Below are positions 7,763 through 15,109 of a stretch of DNA of 23,963 nucleotides, one piece after another (the stretch's first letter is position 1; every line of letters begins with the position of its first letter). The position numbers were made by a program, and so were the translations under genes. Source of the stretch: an uncultured Eubacteriales bacterium (GTDB taxonomy: Bacteria > Bacillota > Clostridia > Christensenellales > Borkfalkiaceae); assembly GCA_949745625.1 (NCBI GenBank), contig CATJZR010000052.1, positions 1-23,963 on the forward strand, read 5' to 3'. Under the pieces are notes generated by a model. The model saw only the letters and a list, made by a program, of their open reading frames with translations. It made no database searches and had not been told where the DNA came from.

Positions 7763-7791
7763 ATTATATTTAAAATAAAAAAAATAGGCAA
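7763..7791 (-). promoter_or_regulatory. Promoter of the EamA transporter, -35 inside a terminator stem, predicted leaderless
   Basis: On the minus strand TTGCCT (7791-7786), 17-nt spacer, TATAAT (7768-7763). The -35 is formed by the 3' arm of the gpmI terminator. The -10 ends 6 nt before the GTG start codon. Confidence 0.55.
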
Positions 7792-7809
7792 ATAAATTTT
7801 GCCTATTTT
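7781..7809 (-). terminator. Terminator of the tpiA-gpmI operon
   Basis: A 12-bp stem (AAAATAGGCAAA / TTTGCCTATTTT) with a 5-nt loop. On the minus strand it is followed by a run of eight T, so it ends transcription about 67 nt after the gpmI stop. Confidence 0.85.
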
Positions 7810-7875
7810 AATAACAGCCGAATAAATAGTTTGGCGAAATATTATGCTACTTGTAGAATGACAATATAGCAGTTT

Positions 7876-9426
7876 TCATTTGATTAAGCTTTTTCCCGTC
7901 ATCTCTTTCGGAACTGGTAAGTTCATTACAGTAAGCAGCGTGGGGGCGAGGTCAGCAAGTATTCCGTCATCGCGAAGCTTTGCTTTTTTGTATTTTTCCG
8001 AAACGAGAACGACGGGGACGGGATTGGTCGTATGTGCCGTAAACGGCGAACCGTCGTCCGCAAGTAATTTGTCCGCATTGCCGTGGTCAGCGGTAAGAAT
8101 TGCGCTTCCGCCCATTGAAAGAATTTTATCAAGCACTTTTTTAACGCATTCATCGACGGTTCCGACTGCCTTTACGGCAGCGGGAATTACTCCAGTATGA
8201 CCTACCATATCGCAGTTCGCGAAGTTAAGAATTATAACGTCGAATTCGCCGCTGTCAAGCTCTTTTAAAACCTTGTCGGTAACGAGGTAAGCGCTCATTT
8301 CGGGTTGCAGGTCGTAGGTTGCTACCTTGGGTGAAGGGATAAGGTCGCGTATTTCGTATTTGTTGGGTTTTTCAACGCCGCCGTTAAAGAAGAATGTTAC
8401 ATGTGCGTACTTTTCTGTTTCTGCAATGCGTAGTTGCTTTTTGCCGAGCTTTGCAAGGTATTCGCCGAGGGTATTGTCCATTGACATTTTAGGGAATGCA
8501 ATGTCAAGTCCCGTAAATTGCGCGTCGTATACGGTAAAGCAGACGTAAACAGGGGCAAGGAAACCCGTCTTTCTTTCAAACGCCGTGCCCTTGGGGACGA
8601 TAAATTCTTTTTGCGAAATCGCGCGTGTAATCTGGCGAGCTCTGTCGGGACGGAAGTTAAAGCAAATGACACTGTCGCCCTTTTCGATTAAAGCAACGGG
8701 TTTTCCGTTTTCAATTACGTTCGTGGGCAGTATAAACTCGTCGGTAACGCCGCCTGCGTAGCTGCTCGCAACGGCAATAGCGGGGTCAGCGCACTGTGCG
8801 CCGTTTCCTATCGTAAGCATATCGTACGCTTTTTCTGTTCTGTCCCAATTGTTGTCTCTGTCCATAGCGTAGTATCTGCCGCATACCGAGGCGATTTTAC
8901 CTATGCCTATGCTGTTCATTTCAGATTGCAAAGCTTTGATAAATTCTGCGCCAGAGGTAGGGGAAACGTCTCTGCCGTCCATAAAACAGTGAACGTAGCA
9001 CTCGTCAAGCCCGCGCATTTTCGCCATTTTCAAAAGTGCGTAAACGTGCGTGACATGGCTGTGAACGCCACCGTCTGACATCAGTCCGTAAAGGTGAAGC
9101 TTTTTACTGCTGTTTTTTGCCGCGTCCATAGCTTTTACCAGCGCGGGGTTTTCAAAGAAGTCTCCGTCCTCGATAGACTTCGAAATTTTTGTAAGGTCCT
9201 GATAGACTATTCTGCCCGCGCCCATATTCAAATGCCCGACCTCGCTGTTGCCCATCTGTCCGTCGGGAAGTCCGACGCTGAGTCCGCTTGCTCCGAGTGT
9301 GGAAGAGGGGTATTCCTTTAAAAGTCTGTTTACGTTTTTGCTTCCGTTTAAAGTTACGGCATTGCCGTCGCTTGCAGGGGCAAGACCGTAGCCGTCCATT
9401 ATAATCAATGCGTAAGGTGTTTTCAT
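7876..9426 (-). CDS. gpmI: 2,3-bisphosphoglycerate-independent phosphoglycerate mutase
   Basis: The 516-aa enzyme is full length. It interconverts 3- and 2-phosphoglycerate using two Mn2+ and a phosphoserine. The metal-site Asp11 (IMDGYG), the catalytic Ser61 (GQMGNSEVGH), FNFRPDRARQI, TADHGNAD and the late HTTNPVPVVLV motif are all present. GGAG lies 7 nt before the ATG at 9426. It is the second gene of a tpiA-gpmI operon, 48 nt after tpiA, with a GC-rich hairpin in the gap and a strong terminator downstream. Confidence 0.97.
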   Translation of the reverse strand: MKTPYALIIMDGYGLAPASDGNAVTLNGSKNVNRLLKEYPSSTLGASGLSVGLPDGQMGNSEVGHLNMGAGRIVYQDLTKISKSIEDGDFFENPALVKAMDAAKNSSKKLHLYGLMSDGGVHSHVTHVYALLKMAKMRGLDECYVHCFMDGRDVSPTSGAEFIKALQSEMNSIGIGKIASVCGRYYAMDRDNNWDRTEKAYDMLTIGNGAQCADPAIAVASSYAGGVTDEFILPTNVIENGKPVALIEKGDSVICFNFRPDRARQITRAISQKEFIVPKGTAFERKTGFLAPVYVCFTVYDAQFTGLDIAFPKMSMDNTLGEYLAKLGKKQLRIAETEKYAHVTFFFNGGVEKPNKYEIRDLIPSPKVATYDLQPEMSAYLVTDKVLKELDSGEFDVIILNFANCDMVGHTGVIPAAVKAVGTVDECVKKVLDKILSMGGSAILTADHGNADKLLADDGSPFTAHTTNPVPVVLVSEKYKKAKLRDDGILADLAPTLLTVMNLPVPKEMTGKSLIK

Positions 9427-9445
9427 AATTTACTCCGTATACATT

Positions 9446-9470
9446 TAAGCGGTGCTACACGCACCGCTTA
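9446..9470 (-). other. Intercistronic hairpin between tpiA and gpmI
   Basis: A perfect 10-bp stem (TAAGCGGTGC / GCACCGCTTA) with a 5-nt loop lies 4 nt after the tpiA stop and about 10 nt before the gpmI Shine-Dalgarno site. There is no T run on either side, so it is less likely a strong terminator than a stability or processing element setting relative tpiA and gpmI levels. Confidence 0.6.
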
Positions 9471-9474
9471 ACGC

Positions 9475-10221
9475 TTATTTATTGAAATTTACTATTTTTG
9501 CAAAATCGGTTTTAAGCGACGCGCCGCCTATAAGTCCGCCGTCAATGTCGGGCTGCGCCATAAGTCCCTTGCAGTTGCCTGCGTTCATGCTTCCGCCGTA
9601 AAGAATTCTTACTCTGTTTGCATCCTTTACCGTAAACATTTTGCTAAGCTTCTTTCTTATAAATTTAATAGTTTCCTGAGCCTGCTCGTCAGTGGCGGTT
9701 TTGCCTGTGCCGATAGCCCAAACGGGCTCGTAAGCGATAACTACGTTTTTAACGTCCTCGACGCCGTGCAATCCGAATTCAAGCTGACGCGTAAGCACTT
9801 CTTCGGTTTTACCGCCGTCGCGCTCGGAAAGCGATTCTCCGATACAGACGATAGGGGTGAGCTCGGCTTTGAGTGCGGCAAGAGTGCGCTGATTAACGGT
9901 GTCGTTGTTTTCGCCGAAATACTGTCTTCTTTCGCTATGTCCTATAATAACGAACTTGATGCCGTAATCTTTAAGCATATCCGCAGAAATTTCGCCCGTA
10001 AAAGCGCCGTGGTCGGCAAAATGTACGTTCTGCGCGCCTATTTTAATTCTTGAGCCCTTTGCGGCTTTAACCATGGCGGGAATCAAAATAGCGGGAACGC
10101 AAAGCGCAATATCGCATTTTGCTTCTTTAACTATCGGTTTAAGCTCTTCGATAAGTTTTGTGCCTGTTGCAACCGTCATATTCATTTTCCAGTTGCCGGC
10201 AATAAAAGGTTTTCTTGACAT
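9475..10221 (-). CDS. tpiA: Triosephosphate isomerase
   Basis: The 248-aa protein is the expected length for this TIM barrel. All catalytic positions are visible: Asn10 and Lys12 (GNWKMN), His95 (GHSERR), Glu165 (AYEPVWAIGTG, with the flexible loop after it) and the phosphate-binding YGGSMN and GGLIGGASL segments. It interconverts dihydroxyacetone phosphate and glyceraldehyde 3-phosphate in the cytoplasm. AGGAG lies 6 nt before the ATG. It has its own extended -10 promoter and leads an operon with gpmI; pgk is directly upstream but separated by two hairpins. Confidence 0.98.
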   Translation of the reverse strand: MSRKPFIAGNWKMNMTVATGTKLIEELKPIVKEAKCDIALCVPAILIPAMVKAAKGSRIKIGAQNVHFADHGAFTGEISADMLKDYGIKFVIIGHSERRQYFGENNDTVNQRTLAALKAELTPIVCIGESLSERDGGKTEEVLTRQLEFGLHGVEDVKNVVIAYEPVWAIGTGKTATDEQAQETIKFIRKKLSKMFTVKDANRVRILYGGSMNAGNCKGLMAQPDIDGGLIGGASLKTDFAKIVNFNK

Positions 10222-10251
10222 ATTTCAACTCCTAATATTTTTGACTTAATT

Positions 10252-10280
10252 ATTATATCACGCGCCAATAAAAATAGCAA
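10252..10280 (-). promoter_or_regulatory. Extended -10 promoter of tpiA-gpmI, -35 inside a hairpin stem
   Basis: On the minus strand TTGCTA (10280-10275), 17-nt spacer, TATAAT (10257-10252) with TG one base before it. The -35 box is part of the downstream arm of the 10267-10309 hairpin. Confidence 0.65.
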
Positions 10281-10309
10281 ATAAGTAAGCGTTATTTGCC
10301 ATTTTTATT
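10267..10309 (-). terminator. A/T-rich hairpin upstream of tpiA, second terminator or insulator after pgk
   Basis: An 18-bp inverted repeat with one mismatch and a 7-nt loop (arms 10267-10284 and 10292-10309). The minus-strand arm ends in a T-rich run. It follows the stronger pgk terminator and precedes the tpiA promoter, so it probably stops residual pgk read-through. Confidence 0.55.
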
Positions 10310-10323
10310 TTATTATATAATAA

Positions 10324-10346
10324 AGACGAGGTTTTAAGCCTCGTCT
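10324..10346 (-). terminator. Terminator of pgk
   Basis: An 8-bp GC-rich stem (AGACGAGG / CCTCGTCT) with a 7-nt loop, followed on the minus strand by TTTATTATATAATAAAAT. It lies 20 nt after the pgk stop codon. Confidence 0.8.
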
Positions 10347-10366
10347 GATTAACTTATTATGCTAAA

Positions 10367-11677
10367 TTATTTTTTCTCGTTAAGGCAGGCGATACCGGGA
10401 AGGACCTTGCCCTCGAACAGTTCAAGCGACGCGCCGCCGCCCGTGGAAATGTGGGTTACCTTATCCGCAAAGCCGAGCTGCTGTATAGCAGCCGCGCTGT
10501 CGCCGCCTCCGATAATCGTTGTGCATTTGCCGTTAACGTCAGCAAGAGCCTGAGCTACCGCGATAGTGCCTTTTGCAAGAGTGGGGTTCTCGAATACGCC
10601 CATAGGACCGTTCCAGATAACCGATTTGGCCGAAGCAACCTTATCTGCATAAAGTTTTCTTGTCTTTTCGCCTATATCCATACCCATTTTATCTGCGGGT
10701 ATCTTATCCGAAGGTACGGTTTCAACTTTTATGTCCTCGTCAATAGGCTCGGGGAAGTGGTCGCAGGTTACGGTGTCTACGGGTAAAAGTAATTCTTTAC
10801 CGGCTCTTTCAGCTTTTGCCATCATTTCTTTGCAGTAGTCGATTTTTTCTTCGTCGAGAAGAGAGGTGCCTACCTCGTAGCCCTTTGCTTTAAGGAAAGT
10901 GTAAGCCATACCGCCGCCTATAATAAGCGTATCGCATTTTTCCAACAGGTTAGAAATTACGTTAAGCTTATCCGCAACCTTTGCTCCGCCGAGTATAGCT
11001 ACAAAAGGACGTTTGGGGTTTTCAAGGGTATCGGCCATAACCGAAAGTTCTTTCTCGATTAAGAAGCCGCAAACGGCAGTCTTAATAATGCCGTATTCGA
11101 CTATTGCCGCAGTGGAAGCGTGCGAGCGGTGAGCCGTTCCGAACGCGTCGTTTACAAAAATTTCAGCGTCGTAAGCAAGAGCCTTGCAGAATCCTTCGTC
11201 TTTTTTCTCTTCCTCCCAGTGGAAACGGAGGTTCTCAAGAAGAACCGCCTCACCGTTTTTAAGCGCGGAACGCTTTGCGTTGGCATCTGCCCCGATAACA
11301 TCAGCAGCGAACGTAACTTTACCGCCGAGAAGCTCGTTAAGTCTTTTTGCGACAGGTGCAAGAGTAAGCTTTTTGGGCTCGTCTTTTTTCGCCTTTTCGA
11401 TTATAGCTTCCGCTGTGGTTTCGCCTGCGTCAACCTTTTTCTTGTCTTTTTTGTTGAGCTTGACTTCAGAAGAGAAAATCGAATGTGGTTTGCCCATGTG
11501 CGAGCAGAGCGTAACTTTTGCGCCGTTTTCCAATAGATATTTAATGGTAGGAAGGGCGCCGGTTATTCTGTTTTCGTCCGTGATAATGCCGTCCTTCATT
11601 GGTACGTTAAAATCACAGCGAACGAGCACCTTTTTGCCTTTGAGGTCTTTCAAATCCTTAACGGACATCTTGTTCAT
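10367..11677 (-). CDS. pgk: Phosphoglycerate kinase with an extra lysine-rich insertion
   Basis: The 436-aa enzyme transfers phosphate from 1,3-bisphosphoglycerate to ADP. Signatures seen: KKVLVRCDFNVP at the N-terminus, ENLRFHWEEEKKD, AILGGAKVADKL, WNGPMGVFE and GGGDSAAAIQQLG in the nucleotide domain, and STGGGASLELFEG. It is some 35-40 residues longer than most bacterial PGKs. The excess is a Lys/Glu-rich insertion at about residues 64-101, between SHMGKP and LTLAPVAKRL. The substrate-loop motif SHLGRP reads SHMGKP, so the 3-phosphoglycerate-contacting Arg is Lys. GGAG is 9 nt before the ATG. The gene has its own strong promoter and terminator, so it is monocistronic although it precedes tpiA-gpmI. 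Confidence 0.96.
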   Translation of the reverse strand: MNKMSVKDLKDLKGKKVLVRCDFNVPMKDGIITDENRITGALPTIKYLLENGAKVTLCSHMGKPHSIFSSEVKLNKKDKKKVDAGETTAEAIIEKAKKDEPKKLTLAPVAKRLNELLGGKVTFAADVIGADANAKRSALKNGEAVLLENLRFHWEEEKKDEGFCKALAYDAEIFVNDAFGTAHRSHASTAAIVEYGIIKTAVCGFLIEKELSVMADTLENPKRPFVAILGGAKVADKLNVISNLLEKCDTLIIGGGMAYTFLKAKGYEVGTSLLDEEKIDYCKEMMAKAERAGKELLLPVDTVTCDHFPEPIDEDIKVETVPSDKIPADKMGMDIGEKTRKLYADKVASAKSVIWNGPMGVFENPTLAKGTIAVAQALADVNGKCTTIIGGGDSAAAIQQLGFADKVTHISTGGGASLELFEGKVLPGIACLNEKK

Positions 11678-11718
11678 AGCTGTAAGCTCCTTTAAATAAA
11701 TAATTTTTTACTCATTTG

Positions 11719-11747
11719 ATTATAATTAAACAAAACAAAAAAGTCAA
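11719..11747 (-). promoter_or_regulatory. Strong sigma-70-type promoter of pgk
   Basis: On the minus strand TTGACT (11747-11742), 17-nt T-rich spacer, TATAAT (11724-11719); it gives a leader of roughly 35 nt with the pgk GGAG site. Confidence 0.85.
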
Positions 11748-11785
11748 ATAAACTGCTGACAATTTGACAAAATAGGATAAAACTA

Positions 11786-11814
11786 TTGTGCTTAATACAA
11801 AACTATGATATAAT
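11786..11814 (+). promoter_or_regulatory. Extended -10 promoter of the tyrA-rho-obg operon, predicted leaderless
   Basis: TATAAT at 11809-11814 with TG-A just before it; a weak -35 TTGTGC at 11786-11791 with a 17-nt spacer. The -10 ends 7 nt before the ATG at 11822, so transcription should begin at or within 2 nt of the start codon. Confidence 0.6.
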
Positions 11815-11821
11815 GTCCAAT

Positions 11822-12670
11822 ATGAAAATTTGTGTTGCGGGTCTGGGGATTATAGGCGGCTCGCTTTGTATGGCTTTAAAACGCGCGGGATATACCGTTG
11901 CGGGGTGGAACCGTTCTGAAAAGGCCGTCAAATACGCACTTGAAAACGGCATAATAGACGAAAGGGCGGAAAACTTCGACTACGGCGTCGTTTTCGTAGC
12001 TCTTCCACCTGCGGCAGCTATTAGGTTTATCGATACGCAGGTATTTAAAGAAGGTTGCGTTGTTGCCGATATTTGTGGCGTTAAAGGTGTAGTGGAAGAT
12101 GCGGTTTACTCGAAACCGAGGACTTTTAATTACGTAGGTTGCCATCCTATGGCGGGGAAAGAGGTATCGGGTATCGAAAACGCCTGTGTTGATTTATTCG
12201 ATAATGCAAATATGGTTGTTACTCATTCCGACAGAACCGAAAGGTCGTCGCTCGAACTGGTGCGTAATCTTACAGCGGAAATGGGGTTTAAATACTTGGT
12301 TGAGTGCAGCGCGGAAACGCACGATAAAAAAATTGCGTATACCTCTCAACTTGCGCATATAGTTTCGAATGCTTATGTCAAGAACAGGGAGACAGACGGT
12401 TGTTTGGGCTTTACTGGCGGAAGCTTTCAGGATATGACCCGCATTGCCGGTGTAGATGAAGAGGTATGGTCGGAGTTGTACCTTGAAAACGCACGCAATA
12501 TTTCCGACAATATCGAAGCGTTGATGAGCGCACTGTCAGAGCTTAAATCTGCGATAGATAGCGGCGACAGGCAACAACTGATTAGATTGCTGCAAAGCGG
12601 TAGGCAGCGGTTTGAAAGTTGTAAAAATTTTGTAACTGATACGGATATTTGCGTGAAAAAATTGAAGTAA
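11822..12670 (+). CDS. tyrA: Prephenate/arogenate dehydrogenase-like protein (TyrA family)
   Basis: The 282-aa protein opens with a Rossmann NAD(P) site (VAGLGIIGGSLCMALK, Gly7-Ser14) and has the TyrA landmarks YVGCHPMAGKE and the helical ISQLAH-like TSQLAHIVSNA with its catalytic-region His. It has no C-terminal ACT or chorismate mutase domain, so allosteric control by tyrosine through ACT is not expected. It would make hydroxyphenylpyruvate (or tyrosine from arogenate) in aromatic amino acid synthesis. The frame continues upstream to 11786, but the extra 12 residues overlap the promoter and are not conserved-looking. The ATG at 11822 directly precedes the Rossmann strand, as in relatives. 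No Shine-Dalgarno site. It is the first gene of a tightly packed six-gene operon whose other members are unrelated to aromatic synthesis. Confidence 0.88.
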   Translation: MKICVAGLGIIGGSLCMALKRAGYTVAGWNRSEKAVKYALENGIIDERAENFDYGVVFVALPPAAAIRFIDTQVFKEGCVVADICGVKGVVEDAVYSKPRTFNYVGCHPMAGKEVSGIENACVDLFDNANMVVTHSDRTERSSLELVRNLTAEMGFKYLVECSAETHDKKIAYTSQLAHIVSNAYVKNRETDGCLGFTGGSFQDMTRIAGVDEEVWSELYLENARNISDNIEALMSALSELKSAIDSGDRQQLIRLLQSGRQRFESCKNFVTDTDICVKKLK

Positions 12671-12680
12671 AACTAACGAT

Positions 12681-13067
12681 ATGTGCTATAATAATGAATA
12701 CAATATTGCAATTGAATCGTGCGTAGACGGTGTTGTGAGCACGGTTTTTGCAAAGGGCAAAATGGAGAAGATGCCTTGTGGAATACGGTACGATTATGTT
12801 TTGGACGGTGACGCGTGCTCGCTGACGGTAAACGAAAACGAAGCTGTACAGTCGAGACGAGGCGGACAGAATATACGAATGACTTTTCGTAAGGGACTGA
12901 CGACCGAGTGTAATTTGTCAAGCGGCGGGTTTTCAGGCGTTTTTACCGTATTTACCGAAGAGCTGAAATTTGCGCAAGCGCCGGTTGCGGTGCTGTTTAT
13001 TTCTTATATGCTCGGTGACCAAAAAATCGAATTGAAGTTTTCTGCGGAGAATATAAATCAAGGATAA
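12681..13067 (+). CDS. DUF1934/YwiB-like small beta-barrel protein
   Basis: The 128-aa protein is dominated by predicted beta strands: YNIAIESCVDGV, GIRYDYVLDG, NIRMTFRKGLTTECNLSSGG, FSGVFTVFTEELKF, VAVLFISYML and KIELKFSA. This alternating pattern and length fit the DUF1934 (YwiB, lipocalin-like) family of Bacillota; the function of the family is unknown. I assign it by overall pattern rather than a signature motif. It begins 10 nt after the tyrA stop and ends 4 nt before the next gene, so it is inside the operon. The ATG has no Shine-Dalgarno site; the next in-frame start candidate (GTG, codon 19) would remove a strand, so the ATG is kept. Confidence 0.7.
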   Translation: MCYNNEYNIAIESCVDGVVSTVFAKGKMEKMPCGIRYDYVLDGDACSLTVNENEAVQSRRGGQNIRMTFRKGLTTECNLSSGGFSGVFTVFTEELKFAQAPVAVLFISYMLGDQKIELKFSAENINQG

Positions 13068-13071
13068 AGAA

Positions 13072-13716
13072 ATGAAGATAGAATATCTCGGACACTCAAG
13101 CTTTAAACTTACCGAAAGTACGGGTACTTCGGTGGTATGCGACCCGTACGAAGGCTCGGTCGGGTATGAAATGGATGCAGTAAGCGCCGATGCGGTAACG
13201 GTATCGCACGGGCATTTCGACCACGATAATATTAAAGCGGTTGAGGGTAACCCTATAATTTTAAATAAGGAATGTAGCTGCAGCTTGCATGGCGTTGAAA
13301 TAGATGCAATTAAAAGCTTTCATGACGGACAGCGTGGCAAGAAGCGTGGGGAAAACCTTATATTCAAATTCCGTATGGATGGCATTGACGTCTGTCATCT
13401 CGGCGATTTGGGCGAGGATTGCTCGTCCGAGCTGATTGATTTGCTTTTGCCTGTTAATGTCCTTTTAATTCCCGTTGGGGGTACTTATACTATAGACGCG
13501 GAAATGGCAAAGGAATACGTTGACAGGATAATGCCCGATATTGTCATCCCCATGCACTATAAATCTAAGGACTGTAAGCTTGATATATCCAAGGTTGAAG
13601 AATTTACGAATTTGTTTGACGGCGAATTCGTAGAGGAACCCGAGGGTAACGAAATAGAGCTGATGCGCAGCGATTTCGACGGCGAGACTAAGGTCGTCGT
13701 ATTGAGGAGGAATTGA
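13072..13716 (+). CDS. Metallo-beta-lactamase-fold metal-dependent hydrolase (UPF0173/YtkL-like)
   Basis: The 214-aa protein starts IEYLGHSSFKL and has the metal-binding motif SHGHFDHDN (His46, His48, Asp50, His51), further ligand candidates His84, His109, Asp112 (CHLGDLG) and His162 (IPMHYKS). These are the features of the single-domain MBL family near UPF0173 and UlaG lactonases. It probably hydrolyses a small cytoplasmic ester, lactone or phosphodiester with two metal ions; the substrate is unknown. An AAGGA site lies 8 nt before the ATG. It overlaps no neighbour but is only 4 nt from the upstream gene and 1 nt from rho, suggesting translational coupling in the operon. Confidence 0.88.
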   Translation: MKIEYLGHSSFKLTESTGTSVVCDPYEGSVGYEMDAVSADAVTVSHGHFDHDNIKAVEGNPIILNKECSCSLHGVEIDAIKSFHDGQRGKKRGENLIFKFRMDGIDVCHLGDLGEDCSSELIDLLLPVNVLLIPVGGTYTIDAEMAKEYVDRIMPDIVIPMHYKSKDCKLDISKVEEFTNLFDGEFVEEPEGNEIELMRSDFDGETKVVVLRRN

Positions 13717-13717
13717 T

Positions 13718-15106
13718 ATGTCGGAAAATCTCATTTCCGAGTTGGTTAAAAGGCTTGATGCCAAAACTATTCACGAGCTGAGGCAGCTCGGGCGTGCACT
13801 CGGTATTCCTCATCCGGCGGACGGAAAAAAGAAGCAACTTCTCGATGAAATTATTGCGCTGGCTTCAGGGCAAAAAGATGCCGAGCCGCAAACTAAACGC
13901 GGCGCACCGCCAAAGTCTCAGGAATACGATAGACAGCTTGCCGCAGACGTTTTAATGTGTCGCGAAATATTTCTCACCAAAAATTTACCGCATCAGGACG
14001 ATAATCCAAAAGAAATATTCGTGGCAAACAGTGATTGCAGTACATTAGATTATATAGCCGGAGGAATTTTGGAATACGACGGTGAAGCATGGCTTTTGCG
14101 CACTACGGGTTGTAGGGAAAGCTTCGTATCCGACGTGTTCGTGAACGCTCGTTTTGTTAAAACGTATAACTTGCGCGAGGGTGATTTCGTGGAGGGAAGA
14201 TGCAAGCGCGTCTCTACCGACGAAATGGCGGGGCTGGCTTCTGTACTTAAAGTTAACGGCACGTCGCCCGATACAGGCATAAGACCCGAATTCGATAGTC
14301 TTTTACCTATATTCGCAGATAAAAAGCTTTGCGTTTCCCGCGGTTCTGCGGATAAGGTCGGTAGAATAATAGACTTGCTTGCGCCGATAGGCGCGGGGCA
14401 GCGCGCATTTGTAGTTTCGCCGCACGGATGCGGAAAAACACGAATGTTAAAGGATATTGCCGCGGGTATCTGGAAGAATAACCGTGTGAAGCTCGTTATC
14501 GTTCTGATAGACGTCAGTCCAGAGGATGCGGCTGACTTTACGCAATCGTTTGCGAATGCAGATGTCTTTACTTCTCCGTTTGACGCGGGGACATCGGCTC
14601 ATATAAAAACTGTGCGACTTGCTTTGGAATACTGTAAGAGGCAGACCGAGCTTTGCAATGATGTCGTGCTTGTAATTGACGATATAACCCGTCTTATCAG
14701 AGCATTTAATTATTTTTCGTCAAAAGCGACGACTGGGCTGGATTATTCCGCTGTCGATAGCGTCAAACGCGTGCTTGCAGTGGCAAGAAATACCCAACAT
14801 GGCGGGTCGTTTACAATTATATCCGCATTGAGCGCAGGCGATGGCGACATTATTGATGACGCGGCGTATTCGGCGTTGAAGAATATTTGTAACGTCAAAA
14901 TCTCGCTTTCCCAAGCTCTTGCAAGAAGCAGGATTTATCCCCCGTTTGATTTTGCGGAAACTTATTCTGTCGCGGACGAGCGGTTACTAAATGACAAAGA
15001 AATGCGGGCATCGGTTAAGCTTAGGGAAAAACAAGCTGACGAAATTTTTGCTTTGCTCGACGGAACCGAAGATAACATACAGCTTGCGGAAGCGTTGCTA
15101 AGGTAA
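13718..15106 (+). CDS. rho: Divergent transcription termination factor Rho homologue
   Basis: The 462-aa protein has the Rho layout: a Rho_N helical domain (residues 5-50), a linker, an OB-fold RNA-binding domain (about 105-175) and a RecA-type ATPase (about 205-430). The P-loop SPHGCGKT (234-241) keeps Lys240, and Walker B is VLVIDDITRL (Asp321). Several classical Rho motifs are altered. DERPEEVTDM is replaced by DVSPEDAADF (265-274), losing the Glu thought to activate water. PKRFFGAARN becomes VKRVLAVARN. The SGTRxE region that supplies the arginine finger reads AETYSVADERLL (413-424). The RNP-like GFGFLR of the OB fold reads EAWLLR. It may be a diverged or regulatory Rho, or a lineage-specific termination factor. 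A strong GAGGAGG site precedes the ATG; obg follows after 3 nt. Confidence 0.85.
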   Translation: MSENLISELVKRLDAKTIHELRQLGRALGIPHPADGKKKQLLDEIIALASGQKDAEPQTKRGAPPKSQEYDRQLAADVLMCREIFLTKNLPHQDDNPKEIFVANSDCSTLDYIAGGILEYDGEAWLLRTTGCRESFVSDVFVNARFVKTYNLREGDFVEGRCKRVSTDEMAGLASVLKVNGTSPDTGIRPEFDSLLPIFADKKLCVSRGSADKVGRIIDLLAPIGAGQRAFVVSPHGCGKTRMLKDIAAGIWKNNRVKLVIVLIDVSPEDAADFTQSFANADVFTSPFDAGTSAHIKTVRLALEYCKRQTELCNDVVLVIDDITRLIRAFNYFSSKATTGLDYSAVDSVKRVLAVARNTQHGGSFTIISALSAGDGDIIDDAAYSALKNICNVKISLSQALARSRIYPPFDFAETYSVADERLLNDKEMRASVKLREKQADEIFALLDGTEDNIQLAEALLR

Positions 15107-15109
15107 ATT

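Noticed and set aside
11764..11769. A perfect TTGACA upstream of the TyrA-like gene
   Set aside because: No -10 box lies 16-18 nt downstream; the convincing -10 at 11809 is too far away to pair with it.
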